Of a stretch of 21,923 nucleotides of DNA, positions 13,667 through 21,923 are shown piece after piece. The notes under the pieces were generated by a model. It saw only the letters and a list, made by a program, of their open reading frames with translations. It made no database searches and was not told the DNA's origin. This DNA is from Chromera velia. Its lineage: Eukaryota; Sar; Chromeraceae. Numbering within the stretch: the first letter of the stretch is position 1; each line of letters begins with the position of its first letter. The position numbers and the translations under genes were made by a program. The stretch lies in assembly GCA_018398765.1 (NCBI GenBank), contig JAHBMJ010002171.1, forward strand, positions 1 to 21,923, read 5' to 3'.

Positions 13667-13818
13667 AATCAAACAAACATAAAGACGAACACAAACACAA
13701 ACACAAACATAAACATACACACATACCTACACCTACTGTAATACCTACAAACAGATATACACATACACATATATATACACACACATACATGCACATACAT
13801 ACATACACACACAGACAT
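13667..13818 (+). repeat. CA-rich microsatellite, left half of the copia target
   Basis: AACACAAACACAAACATAAACATACACACATAC-type sequence runs up to the 5' LTR. The same composition, including AGACGNACACAAACAC words, resumes immediately after the 3' LTR. Confidence 0.8.
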
Positions 13819-14399
13819 CATATGTTCCAAAAGCATGCTGCTCCTGTTCTTTGCTTATCGATGTGCACTTCTTTTGTCTCTTTCCGTTTGGTAAGGGGCG
13901 CATGCCGAGCGAATTGATTTTTAAAGCGCGTAAGTCCCCATCCGGATCCTTAAATACTGCGCGCGCCATCACTGGTCGGCTCGCCTCATGCATGATATTC
14001 ATCTTTCCATGCACTTCTCTCTTTAACTGATCCCGGCTCGCCTCTCCTATCAGTGATTGCACATTGAGTGATGCATGCTGAGTCCCGATTGTTTATGCAA
14101 GTGATTGCCATATCTGGAACTCTTTCACTTCTTGTTTAGGTCTTTTCGGGGTTCCCGCATGCAGGGACTCCGTCAGGCGTCTCCTCTTGCATGTATTTTG
14201 ACTCACAAAATTTCTCATTGTTTCATCTCGATCGATTGCTAGAATTAAACGTTTTTTTCCTCTCAGAGTGGCTCTCTGCTTGCCATTCTGTAATGACTTT
14301 CTCTGGAATAAGGACCTACGGATCGATTTCTTTGTGAGTCTTTATTTCTGTCTTCGTGTGTAGCTAGATATTCATTCTTATAGTCTAGCACACATCTCG
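13819..14399 (+). repeat. 5' LTR of the copia element
   Basis: It aligns to 20514-21218 from TTCCANAAGCATGCTG to CTAGCACACATCTCG. In the first 400 or so aligned bases I count about 19 differences by eye, roughly 17 of them transitions. Both copies share TCTCG after CACACA, so the LTR does not end in the usual CA. The 5' end is uncertain by a few bases; TGTTCCA at 13823 is an alternative start. Transcription would start within it. Confidence 0.9.
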
Positions 14400-14416
14400 T
14401 GGTGCCGGTTCCCGCT
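14400..14416 (+). promoter_or_regulatory. Primer binding site for minus-strand synthesis
   Basis: TGGTGCCGGTTCCCGC starts at the base after the 5' LTR. TGG complements the CCA end of a tRNA. The rest predicts a primer tRNA whose acceptor 5' strand reads GCCGGTT. I cannot name the tRNA from the window. Confidence 0.65.
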
Positions 14417-14507
14417 TTCTTCCTCTGATTTTTTGAGAAAGCATTCTTTCTTTTCCCAGGTCGAACGGCTTTCTTCTTATCCGTTTGCCTTCTCCTTAGC
14501 TTCTGCA

Positions 14508-16045
14508 ATGGAGCAAACTCCAGTGATTGAACGATCTCTGTCCGGTCCTCCCACACCTGGTTCTGAGCTTGCTTCTGCTTTGTCTCCTCCTGATGCAGCA
14601 GATCACGCTCTGCCAGCGGTTAGAGTCGAGGAGCACTGTGACATCGAAGTGTCTCCACCTGATGTCTCTGGTGCCTCTGTTCAGGCTGGGCAGGGTGATC
14701 CACCTCCTCCTGTACCTCCGGTTTCCGACCCTTCACACCCGGTGGCTGAGGCGTCCTCAGGTGATGGTCCCTCTGCACCTTTTCCTGCTCCTCCGTACCC
14801 CCACTCGGCTCTGCCGACAAGGCACCAGGCCGCCTACTATCCCACTCCTGGTCCAGGTTTTCCTGGATTTGCTCCTCCACAGGTGACTCTTGTCCCTCCT
14901 GCCTCAGGCTTCTTCCCTTCTGCAGGCCCGTACGCGACTCCTGTGCCGCAGTCTGTACACCATTATTGGCCTCTCTGGTAGAACGTTCCGTCTTCCTCTC
15001 TTCCTGTGCCGCTTGTGCAGCAGCAGCCACCCTGGCAGCCTTTCCCCGTTCCTTCCCCTGGTTACTCTGTTCAAGTTGTGACCCGCCGGAGTGAGTTAGC
15101 GAAAAAGGTGATTGACCAGTTGGCGATTTTTTCATGTACCCCCCAGGAAGACGTGGAACTGTGGAAAGAGAGCTTCCACAAGGTGGTGGATGAAGTCCGC
15201 TCATTAGATGGTCCCCATGCACTTAGTCCCCAAGACCTATCTGGTACCACCTGTTAGAAGGTCTCTTCAGGGGTGCGAGAGGTCCTCCGTTCTCGCACTG
15301 TGCAGGCCAACCAGATCTACGACCCTTTGTGGCTGCTTGACACCCTTGACAGCCTCTACCTCGGTCTATACGAGTCCCGTGTCCAGAAACGCTGGCGTGC
15401 TATCAAGGCACTTTGTCCTCTCGCCAGTGAGTCTGTCGACACCTACTTTGCCCGAGCAGCAAAAGTCTTTGGCCGTCTCCATTAACTCGTTCCAGCGATG
15501 GCGTTTAGGTCTGAGCCTTTTGTCTCCTTCGAGTACAGCATCCTCCTGGAGTCACTTCCCGCTAAAGGAGGCGCTCATCGGTATGTCCTCGCATACTTGC
15601 AGGATTACACCCCCATGGGCCTTTGTGACTGTCTGCGCCGCTACGAACAACAGCTTGGAACACCGACTCCCTCTACCACGATCTGGTTTTCAAATACACT
15701 TCCCTCCAGGTCATCTTCTACTCCCGAGCCCAACCACTCTAAGTGCATCTACTGCGGGGTCGCTTACCCATGGAGGAAGCATGTGAAGTGCATCGCTTGC
15801 GGTGCCTCACCTCATGCTGATCGCTCTACTTGCCCAGCGATCGCTCACGTTTGCGGTTATGGTAAGCAGGGGCACCTTAATGCCATATATCCCTCCAAGC
15901 TCCGTGCCTCCAAGGCCGCCAACGTTCACTGCGCGACCGTCTCTTTTACCTCTGCTGCCGTCATCTCCCCCGATTTGGTCCACGGCCTTCATTTTGGCAA
16001 GGACGACGGGGCAACTGTCAAGGCCGTCGGTGAGCTCTACCGGCC
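14508..16045 (+). pseudogene. Copia gag (nucleocapsid), interrupted by three in-frame stops
   Basis: Structural protein that packages element RNA into virus-like particles. The likely start is the ATG at 14508, shortly after the primer site. The N-terminal 155 codons are rich in proline, serine and alanine. A helical gag-like region follows (LWKESFHKVVDEV onward). From 15741 come the cysteine motifs KCIYCG and KCIACG with H and C further on. A final knuckle, CGYGKQGHL, has lost a cysteine relative to a CX2CX4HX4C finger and has Y where the last C belongs. TAG at 14979, TAG at 15255 and TAA at 15483 interrupt the same frame, with protein-like sequence resuming at once each time. This is therefore substitution damage, not frameshifting. 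Confidence 0.85.
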
Positions 16046-16330
16046 TCGAAAAGGTCTCTGCCTCCATCACTTACACCGTGAAGGTACCCGACACCCCAGT
16101 TTCTGTGCGGACTGCTGGTCGCAACGACTCCTCTAAGGCTTCTGGGGCCGTCGTCTACGCCATCTACTCTGTCACGCTCGATAACGTTATCTTCGGCGAC
16201 CGTCTTGAGTCCATTACCTTCCTCATCCTTCCCTTTCCTCTTCTTGAAAGCCCTTGCTCAGCGGCTCTCTCTGAAGATGGATTACAAAGATAATGTTATG
16301 GTGATCCTATCGCCCTCTAGGCCTGATGTC
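15987..16330 (+). pseudogene. Copia aspartic protease region, frameshifted
   Basis: DDGATVKAVG, encoded at 16002-16031 in the gag frame, resembles the D-[ST]-G-A active-site loop of retrotransposon proteases with D in place of S or T. The protein-like sequence then moves to the next frame (VSASITYTVKVPDTPV and onward, from about 16045), and again to the third frame near 16230 (WIDLGEYYGLPLV). The protease would release gag and pol products. The two frame changes within about 200 bp make it non-functional as read. The assignment rests on position and a single motif. Confidence 0.5.
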
Positions 16331-16730
16331 ACCTTGACATGGATCGACCTCGGGGAGTATTACGGCCTCCCTCTCGTCCAAGATGACGATTCCCCACCTT
16401 CTTTGGTGGGCTCAAATGAGTCCGATGACGAACATCCCCCCCTGGAGGATAATCCTAATGAGTTGGAGGACGAGATCGATAACTCTGCCCCCTTCCATCC
16501 TCTTCCTTTTGCCATGTGCACGACCACCTCTCCCACCACTACACCTGCTCTACACTCGCCTCTAGAGGGCATTGCGGATGTCGGGGTTCCTGTGTCTACG
16601 GGAGAGGCACCTGAGAGAGTGCATGTTTGTATGTCTTGGAGAGAGATACCTGAGGGCGTGTGCATGTCTGTGTCTCCGGAGGAGGCGTCTGTCCCCTCTA
16701 GAGAGGGAGTTCAACCCTGGAGTTGAGAGA
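16331..16730 (+). pseudogene. Low-complexity linker between protease and integrase
   Basis: Acidic then P/T/S-rich sequence (SDDEHPPLEDNPNELEDE and onward) in one frame, followed by quasi-repeated blocks around CMSWREIPEGVCMSVSPEE. A frame change between about 16600 and 16720 moves to the integrase frame. There is no recognised domain. Confidence 0.5.
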
Positions 16731-17834
16731 TTGAAGGAGCTAGCGCGTCCAGGCGGGCTCGCAGGCGGGGCGTCCACTGTAGCGCAGGATTTTGTGAAAG
16801 CAACCACTGGCGGTGATATCCCTTCTCTTTCTGTTTCTTTTTCTGACGACCGCGATTCTCCCGCCTCTGAATCTCTCTCTGTCGATGAATCTGAACCTTT
16901 TCTCTCTGAGTTCGAGTTTTCTCAACTCACGTTTATGATTCAACTCAAACAGACAGGCACAGTCAAGATTTTTACTGCTTCTGATTTTTAGGATTTGGTT
17001 CGTGGGGTTCATTGTGAGTGTGTGCATGCGGGCGTGAAGGAAGTGATGGCTCAACTCCTCTTTTATTTCTCTTTCGAACTCCCGCTCACTACCATTCGAG
17101 CGTGTGTCGCTCATGTTCTGTCTTCTTGCCCTGAGTGTCCGCAGGTGAAGGGCCCGGTTGGTTTCTCCATCCCTGGTGTCTCTTTCACCAAGAAGGCATA
17201 CGTAGGGGCGAGGCTGCACCTCGACAGCCTGTATTTGGGGGTATCTGACTGCGATCCGACTCATCAACTCACGGTGCTGGAGGATTTCCTCCCTTATGGC
17301 CTTGCTCCTCGCTTTGCTGCTCACCCCAACAGCCACAAGACTGTCGCTTTCCTTGAAAACGTATGGTTCCCTCGTTTTGGGGTCCCAGAGGAGATCCGAT
17401 GCGACCAGGGGTCTGAGTTTGCAAACGCCCCCCTCATTGAGCTTTCTAAGCGTCGGGGCTTCCGTTTCTCATTCGCGCCCTCCGGCTATAAGGACGGCAA
17501 CTCTTTATCCGAACGATGCCAGAGAGAGGTGCTTGCCTCCGTCCGCTCTCTCCTCCTTGAGCATTAGCTCCCCGGCAGCTCATGGCCTGAGATCCACGAT
17601 GAAGCGATTCGACGTTTGAACAACCGAATGTCAGTGCAAGAGGGGGGTTCTCGTCACACAGCCGCTGCCCTCCCTGGTTCGCTGTCTTGTGTTCACCATT
17701 TTTTCCCCTCTGCCCACCCTCCCCGCCCATCTGCTTTACGAACTTATTATATGGGAGACATTGTTATGTACAACCGGGGCGCCTCTGGAGGGGGGGGTCA
17801 ATCAGGTCAGGGTCACAAGTATGGCCCTGTTTAG
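16731..17834 (+). pseudogene. Copia integrase, DDE catalytic core preserved but with two in-frame TAG codons
   Basis: Inserts element cDNA into the genome. The N-terminal zinc motif is visible: HX4H at 17010-17027 and CX2C (CPEC) at 17127-17138. The catalytic triad is present: D in HLDSLYL (17223), D in IRCDQGSEF (17403) and E in SERCQREV (17511). The last two have exactly 35 residues between them, the D-D-35-E spacing of retroviral-type integrases. TAG at 16989 (TASDF/DLVRG) lies just before the zinc motif. TAG at 17565 (LLLEH/LPGSSWPEI) follows the core. A third TAG at 17832 ends this stretch. All three are in the same frame, with protein-like sequence on both sides. Confidence 0.9.
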
Positions 17835-18440
17835 GCCCCCTATCGCGTTGTCTCCGTTGAAAACGAACACTTCTATGAAATTGTAGCTATCGATGAGTCC
17901 CTCCGCCCCCAACAGACCACCGCATCGCCTCACCAGCTCCGTTCAGCCGTCCGCCCTGTCCTATCTAGCATCATGCGCATACAACCTAATCCCCAAGGTG
18001 CTACTCTGGCCCAATCCCCAAAAGATTCCGCCTCGCTTCCTTCCTCCGCTGATGCTGCTCTGACTTTGCTTCAGGAACAGGAGGCAGCAGCCTTTGTCCC
18101 CCTCTTTGGTCCCGACCCAATGACTAAGTCCCTTCCCAACATCGTGACGATCCCTGCCTCTTTGCCTCCTGCTGACTTGCCTGCTGTCTATGCAACGGAC
18201 CCGTCTCTGTCCTCACAGCCCACTCAGCAGCCGATCCCCGAGTCTGCCCCGCCGGCAAGTTGCGGCGGCAACTCCCCCTCTCACCTCTCCTTTCCCCGTC
18301 ACGCCTACCCCGCTGCAGCCAGGCACGATGGTGATTGGTCGTTTCCCCGAGCATTCACTCCTGTGGGTAGGAGAAATCCTTGGTATCCTGCCGAGTGATG
18401 GAGCAGCAGAGGGTGATGTCCGGTATGAGGTCCATACGTA
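17835..18440 (+). pseudogene. Integrase C-terminal tail and linker to reverse transcriptase
   Basis: The frame resumes as APYRVVSVENEHFYEIVAID and becomes P/S/Q-rich. Near 18310 the protein-like reading moves to the next frame (GRFPEHSLLWVGEILGILP), which reaches a TAG at 18439 and continues in frame into the reverse transcriptase segment. The tryptophan-containing stretch resembles a chromatin- or DNA-binding tail, but I do not recognise a specific domain. Confidence 0.6.
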
Positions 18441-18441
18441 G

Positions 18442-19830
18442 GGTTCCTACCAGCGATGTGCTCTGTCCCGCAGGCAGTGGACACCGGGCTACTATTCCTC
18501 GGGAAAGGGGTATGTCTCATATGATAAGCGCGCTTCCAAGCGTGTGGTAGAGATTGTTGAACTGTCGCACGGTCAGATCGTGGCAGCAGGCTTTAAGATG
18601 GAGCGTTCGCAAGGCAATCGCGGGTCTCGTCTTCCCCCTTCTTTCTACTCTCATTTTGCCTCTGGCTCGGATGGGTATCATTTCTATAAGTATCCAGATA
18701 CTCGTTTGTCTGATCCTTCTGTCGCATCTGCTGTCGCTTTTCTTGCTTCTATTGATCTGTCGGTGCATGCTACAACCACGTACCGACCAGTGAGTTTGAA
18801 ACATCTGTGTCCTACTTCCTGTCAGCTTATCTGTTTTGCAGACCAGAAGAAGGATCAGGGATGGATCGATCAGGAGGTTTACATCAGGACTCCAATCTCT
18901 GAGGTCTTGCGGAACGTTCCTCGCGTCCTGCGTACCGAGAAGCTTCAGGACGACGGCACGCGCAAGTTCAAAGCGCGCACCATCATCAACGGCAAGCAGG
19001 TCCCTCGGGAGGGTTTGAGCGTCGCCACCCGACTCTGCCCCCCCAAAGCTGTGCGCATTATCCTACAGATTGCGTCAGACGCTTGCAAGCGTCGAGGCGT
19101 CGACCTTTCCCTTCAGAAGGCCGATGTCGTACAGGCGTACCTAGAAGCCCCGTTGCCTCTTGATCGCCTCCCCCTCGCTGTCATCTCCCCTTCCGACCAC
19201 CCAGACTATGGGCAGTTTCTCTGGGTCCTCCGTAAGGCCGTCTACGGCTTGCCCGACGCAGGCAAGGTCTTCGAGGATTTTCTTACCTCCGTCCTCCGCT
19301 CCTTTGGATGGAAGCCAACGCTCTTTCCGGGCATGTGGGTGTTGCGTCGTGCTGATGGTGAGCTTCGTGCTCTTTTGGCCACCTACTATGACGACCTGCT
19401 CATTCTGGGCATCAGTGAGGATGCGGCAGCTACCATCGACCCCCTCAAGGACATCGTGATATACGGCGATTACACCGATCTCTCGGAGGGTCATTTTATT
19501 GGTGTACAGTTCAACGTTTCCACCACTGGCGTGTTTTGCCACCAACATAACTATGTCGTCTCCCTTGTCCTCCCTCCTGATATGGCCGGCTCTAACCGAC
19601 GTGCAGACAAGCCTCTCCCTGTCGGGTCTACACATGAGGACGGCACCTCTCCTCTGCTGTCTGCCGCAGGTGTGAAGGTCTTCCGAACCCTGCTCGGGCA
19701 GGTAGGCTACGTGGCGAGCTGCACACGGCTAGATATCGCTCTCATGCACTCGTATCTGTCACGTTTTCTGGCGTTCCCGACCAAGAGGGCTCTTCGTCTT
19801 CTCCTTCAAACGGTGCACTACCTCTTTCAG
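18442..19830 (+). pseudogene. Copia reverse transcriptase
   Basis: RNA-dependent DNA polymerase of the element. More than 450 codons are open in one frame. The family landmarks appear in order: FKARTIINGKQV at the start of the RT domain, catalytic D in QKADVVQAYLEA (19123), LRKAVYGLPDAGKVFEDF, and the active-site box YYDD (19384-19395) followed by LLILG. The copia-typical box is Y-V-D-D; here Y replaces V. This is the best-preserved part of the element. Near 19828 (HYLF/RIYIRP) one extra base shifts the frame into RNase H. The frame hits a TAA at 19900. Confidence 0.93.
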
Positions 19831-20413
19831 GATCTACATCCGTCCTTCCTCCGATCCGACCAAGCTGACTGCCATCGAGTACGGGGACTCATCGTTTGGT
19901 AACGCCGCCTCCCCACATCCTCAGACGGGCTGGGTTGTTTTTATCAACAACTCACCTCTCATTTGGAAAAGTAGGAGGCAGTCCCGCGTAGCAAGATCAA
20001 CTACAAGAGCAGAGGTGCTCGCCCTGGAGGAAGGCATCGACGCCGCGCTGCATTTTGCGAACTGCACTGCCCCCTTCTACTCCAACATCCGTGTCAGAAT
20101 TGGCTGCGATGCAGCGAACGTTTTGTCTCTGTTGTTGTCTGGCGCCTCTTCTTCTGCCGAGCGTGCCCTCCTCCCCATTATCCAGGAGATGCAGGATAAG
20201 GCTTGTATCGTTCCCCTCCAGGCCGCCACTGACTTGGTCGAGCAACACAGGATTGGCATCTTCAAGATCCCCACCGAATCCAACCTCTCTGACCTCCTCA
20301 CGAAGGCGCTCGACCTTGGCGCTCTGACTCATCTTATGAGTCCCTCTCCCTCATGTTTGGGAGCGAGATTATGTCTTCTCTTCCTCCTCTTGCGCTGCGT
20401 GACCGCCCGATGA
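19829..20413 (+). pseudogene. Copia RNase H, C-terminal domain of pol
   Basis: Degrades the RNA strand of the RNA-DNA hybrid. It reads in the frame +1 to the reverse transcriptase. The catalytic acids are visible: D in EYGDSSFG (19886), E in TTRAEVLALEEG (20012) and D in GCDAANVL (20108). The terminal copia motif HRIGIFKIPTESNLSDLLTK (compare H-x-x-K-x-I and A-D-x-x-T-K) is also present. The frame closes with TGA at 20411-20413. There is no internal stop, so the single frameshift is its only visible defect. Confidence 0.9.
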
Positions 20414-20510
20414 TGGAGAAGGAAAGAAGAGGGGATGGGGAGGAGCTGACCACATGAGAGCGTTTTGTTTGTTTCCCGGTTTTGTTAGTTACCGCTGTAG
20501 AAAGAAGAAG
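20414..20510 (+). promoter_or_regulatory. 3' untranslated region with polypurine tracts
   Basis: A purine-rich stretch (GGAGAAGGAAAGAAGAGGGG and onward) occupies about 20415-20446. A shorter one, GAAAGAAGAAG at 20500-20510, ends directly before the 3' LTR. The latter is the best candidate primer for plus-strand synthesis by position. Confidence 0.6.
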
Positions 20511-20513
20511 CCA

Positions 20514-21218
20514 CGTAATATTCCAGAAGCATGCTGCTCCTGTTCTTTGCTTGTCGATGCGCACTTCTTTTGTCTCTTTCCGTTTGGTAAGGGGCGCATG
20601 CCGAGCAAATTGATTTTTAAAGCGCGTAAGTCCCCATCTGGATCCTTAAATGCTGCGTGCGCCACCACTGGTCGGCTCGCCTCACACATGATATTCATCT
20701 TTCCATGCGCTTCTTTCTTTGACTGATCCCGGCTCGCCTCTCCTGTCAGTGATTGCACATTGAGTGACGAATGCTGAGTCCCGATTGTTTATGCAAGTGA
20801 TTGCCATCTCTGAAACTCTTTCACTTCTCGTTTAGGTCTTTTCGGGGTTCCCGCATGCAGGGACTCCGTCAGGCGTCTCCTCTTGCATGTATTTTGACTC
20901 ACAAAATTTCTTATTCAATTTGTTTCATCTCGATCGATTGCTAGAATTGAATGTTTTTTTCCTCTCGGGGTGGCTCTCTGCTTGCCATTCTATAACGACT
21001 TTCTCTGGAATAAAGACCTACGGATCGATTTTCTCATTGTTTCATCTCGATTGATTGCTAGAATTGAACGTTTTTTTCCTCTTGGAGTGGCTCTCTACTT
21101 GCCATTCTGTAACGACTTTCTCTGGAATAAGGACCTACAGATCGATTTCTTCGTGAGTCTTTATTTTTGTCTTTATGTATAGCTAGATATTTGTTCTTAT
21201 AGTCTAGCACACATCTCG
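20514..21218 (+). repeat. 3' LTR of the copia element, with an internal duplication
   Basis: It aligns to 13819-14399 but is about 120 bp longer, because a 118-bp segment is present twice (starting at 20922 and 21040). The 5' LTR has one copy, starting at 14221. It ends CACACATCTCG at 21218, after which CA-repeat sequence resumes. Confidence 0.9.
20922..21157 (+). repeat. 118-bp tandem duplication in the 3' LTR
   Basis: Both units begin TTTCATCTCGAT and end around CTACNGATCGATTT. Over about 110 bases I count eight differences, all transitions. Confidence 0.85.
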
Positions 21219-21400
21219 GACATACAACACACATACACATACACACACACATACACACACAGACACACACACAGACGTACACAAACACATAGACGTACAC
21301 AAACACACAGACGTACACAAACACACAGACGTATACAAACATACAGACACACCCATACACAGAGAGAAAAAGAAAAAGACACGCAGACAGAAAGACAGAC
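21219..21400 (+). repeat. CA-rich microsatellite, right half, with 18-bp repeats
   Basis: CACACATA sequence leads into four units of an 18-bp repeat starting AGACGTACAC at 21273, 21291, 21309 and 21327. The last unit has one change. It then decays into AGACAGAAAGACAG. It matches the left flank in composition. Confidence 0.85.
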
Positions 21401-21923
21401 AAACAGAGAAATTGTCAAACAAATAGACAATATATATATGACACCAACAGCATTTCTCCTTCCACACGTGTCAGTATAATATGAATGTTAAAAATATTTT
21501 AAAAAACTAATTAGATTTTTAGTTAAATTTATTTTTCTTTATATAGATAACACTGTACTGTAACAGGGTAACACAGTAGGTTTTCCTTAATTTTTTTTTT
21601 TTAAGAATCTGATTAAATACATGCACTGTAGGCATTCTTTTGTTTATAACGTTAGAAGTATTCGCAAGTGGATACGGATACTACGTCGGATAGTGATGGC
21701 GCGTCATAGTTATAGGTGGCCTAGAGGCTAGGCTAGAGGCTAAGCCATAAGCTGGGCCACAAGTCTAAGCCTAGTTCTCAGCACTGAGCTAGTCAGCAGA
21801 TAACTACAGACGACAATACAACACTGCATTATAATAGCATGTAATTAGCGTATGACAGGGTAGGGAAAAAGGTAGGTTATAAGGTTAGGTTATAGGTTAT
21901 TGGCCCTCCAGTAATGATAACCG
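21401..21923. other. AT-rich right flank with short repeats, no gene seen
   Basis: AT-rich sequence. CTAGAGGCTAGG-type words are tandem at about 21719-21750, and GGTTATA words repeat at 21873-21901. No protein-like frame. Confidence 0.4.

Larger units (their letters stand above)
13819..21218 (+). mobile_element. Ty1/copia LTR retrotransposon, degenerate
   Basis: About 7.4 kb bounded by LTRs that align over their whole length. The domain order is gag, protease, integrase, reverse transcriptase, RNase H. Integrase before reverse transcriptase defines the Ty1/copia superfamily. The coding region carries in-frame stops at 14979, 15255, 15483, 16989, 17565, 17832 and 18439. It also has frame changes near 16040, 16230, 16650, 18310 and 19828, so it cannot make an intact polyprotein under the standard code. 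GACAT at 13814-13818 and 21219-21223 is a plausible 5-bp target duplication, but both flanks are CA-repeat, which makes short matches easy. Confidence 0.95.

Noticed and set aside
13745..14062. Antisense open frame in the 5' LTR, also present at 20489-20758 in the 3' LTR
   Set aside because: The frame is shared because the LTRs are copies. Most differences between the two versions change amino acids, so there is no sign of selection on a protein.
13823..14391. Canonical TG...CA LTR boundaries
   Set aside because: Both LTR copies share TCTCG beyond the last CA, and the 3' copy starts TATTCCA rather than TGTTCCA, so TG...CA does not delimit the repeat.
16000..16140. Programmed +1 frameshift between gag and pol as in Ty1
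   Set aside because: The frames do overlap, but I see no known slippery heptamer, and four further frame changes elsewhere point to ordinary decay.

Overview
This is a eukaryotic nuclear window. It contains one intron-rich host gene, in a landscape of simple repeats and nested transposable elements. The host looks like a unicellular alga or protist. A chromerid alveolate such as Chromera would fit the many GT-AG introns of 160-690 bp, the pyrimidine-rich intron ends and the large copia retrotransposon. That placement is inference only; nothing in the window proves it.

Region 1 (1-1820) is the 5' flank. It holds AT-rich DNA, a degenerate minisatellite and mostly featureless sequence. Region 2 (1821 to about 6545) is a GMP reductase gene (GMPR). 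I could trace eleven exons by matching the splice phase of each. All five catalytic positions known for this enzyme fall at their standard residue numbers: K77, D129, C186, T188 and E289. Downstream of the conserved core is a C-terminal extension whose last exon is ambiguous.

Region 3 (7152-10290) is a nested pair of DNA transposons. An outer element of about 3.1 kb has degenerate terminal inverted repeats and a TA target duplication. Inside it sits a 1.36 kb hAT-type non-autonomous element (8525-9884) flanked by a perfect 8-bp target duplication. The outer element also carries CA-repeat and other simple-repeat tracts. Region 4 (10291-13666) is AT-rich intergenic DNA. It has a possible coding relic, hairpins, a cluster of GTTCCACA-type motifs and a segment bracketed by GGTTACCAATC-like motifs.

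Region 5 (13819-21218) is a Ty1/copia retrotransposon of about 7.4 kb, in the order LTR, primer site, gag with zinc-knuckle relics, protease, integrase, reverse transcriptase, RNase H, polypurine tract, LTR. It inserted into a CA-rich microsatellite that now flanks it on both sides. The element is broken by about five frameshifts and seven in-frame stops. All seven stops are TAG or TAA, never TGA. The LTRs differ almost only by transitions, and the 3' LTR has a 118-bp tandem duplication that the 5' LTR lacks. Region 6 (21219-21923) is the other half of the microsatellite followed by AT-rich DNA with short repeats.

The genes do not form a pathway. The only clear host function is conversion of GMP to IMP; the rest is mobile-element biology. 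I found no rRNA, tRNA or CRISPR array.
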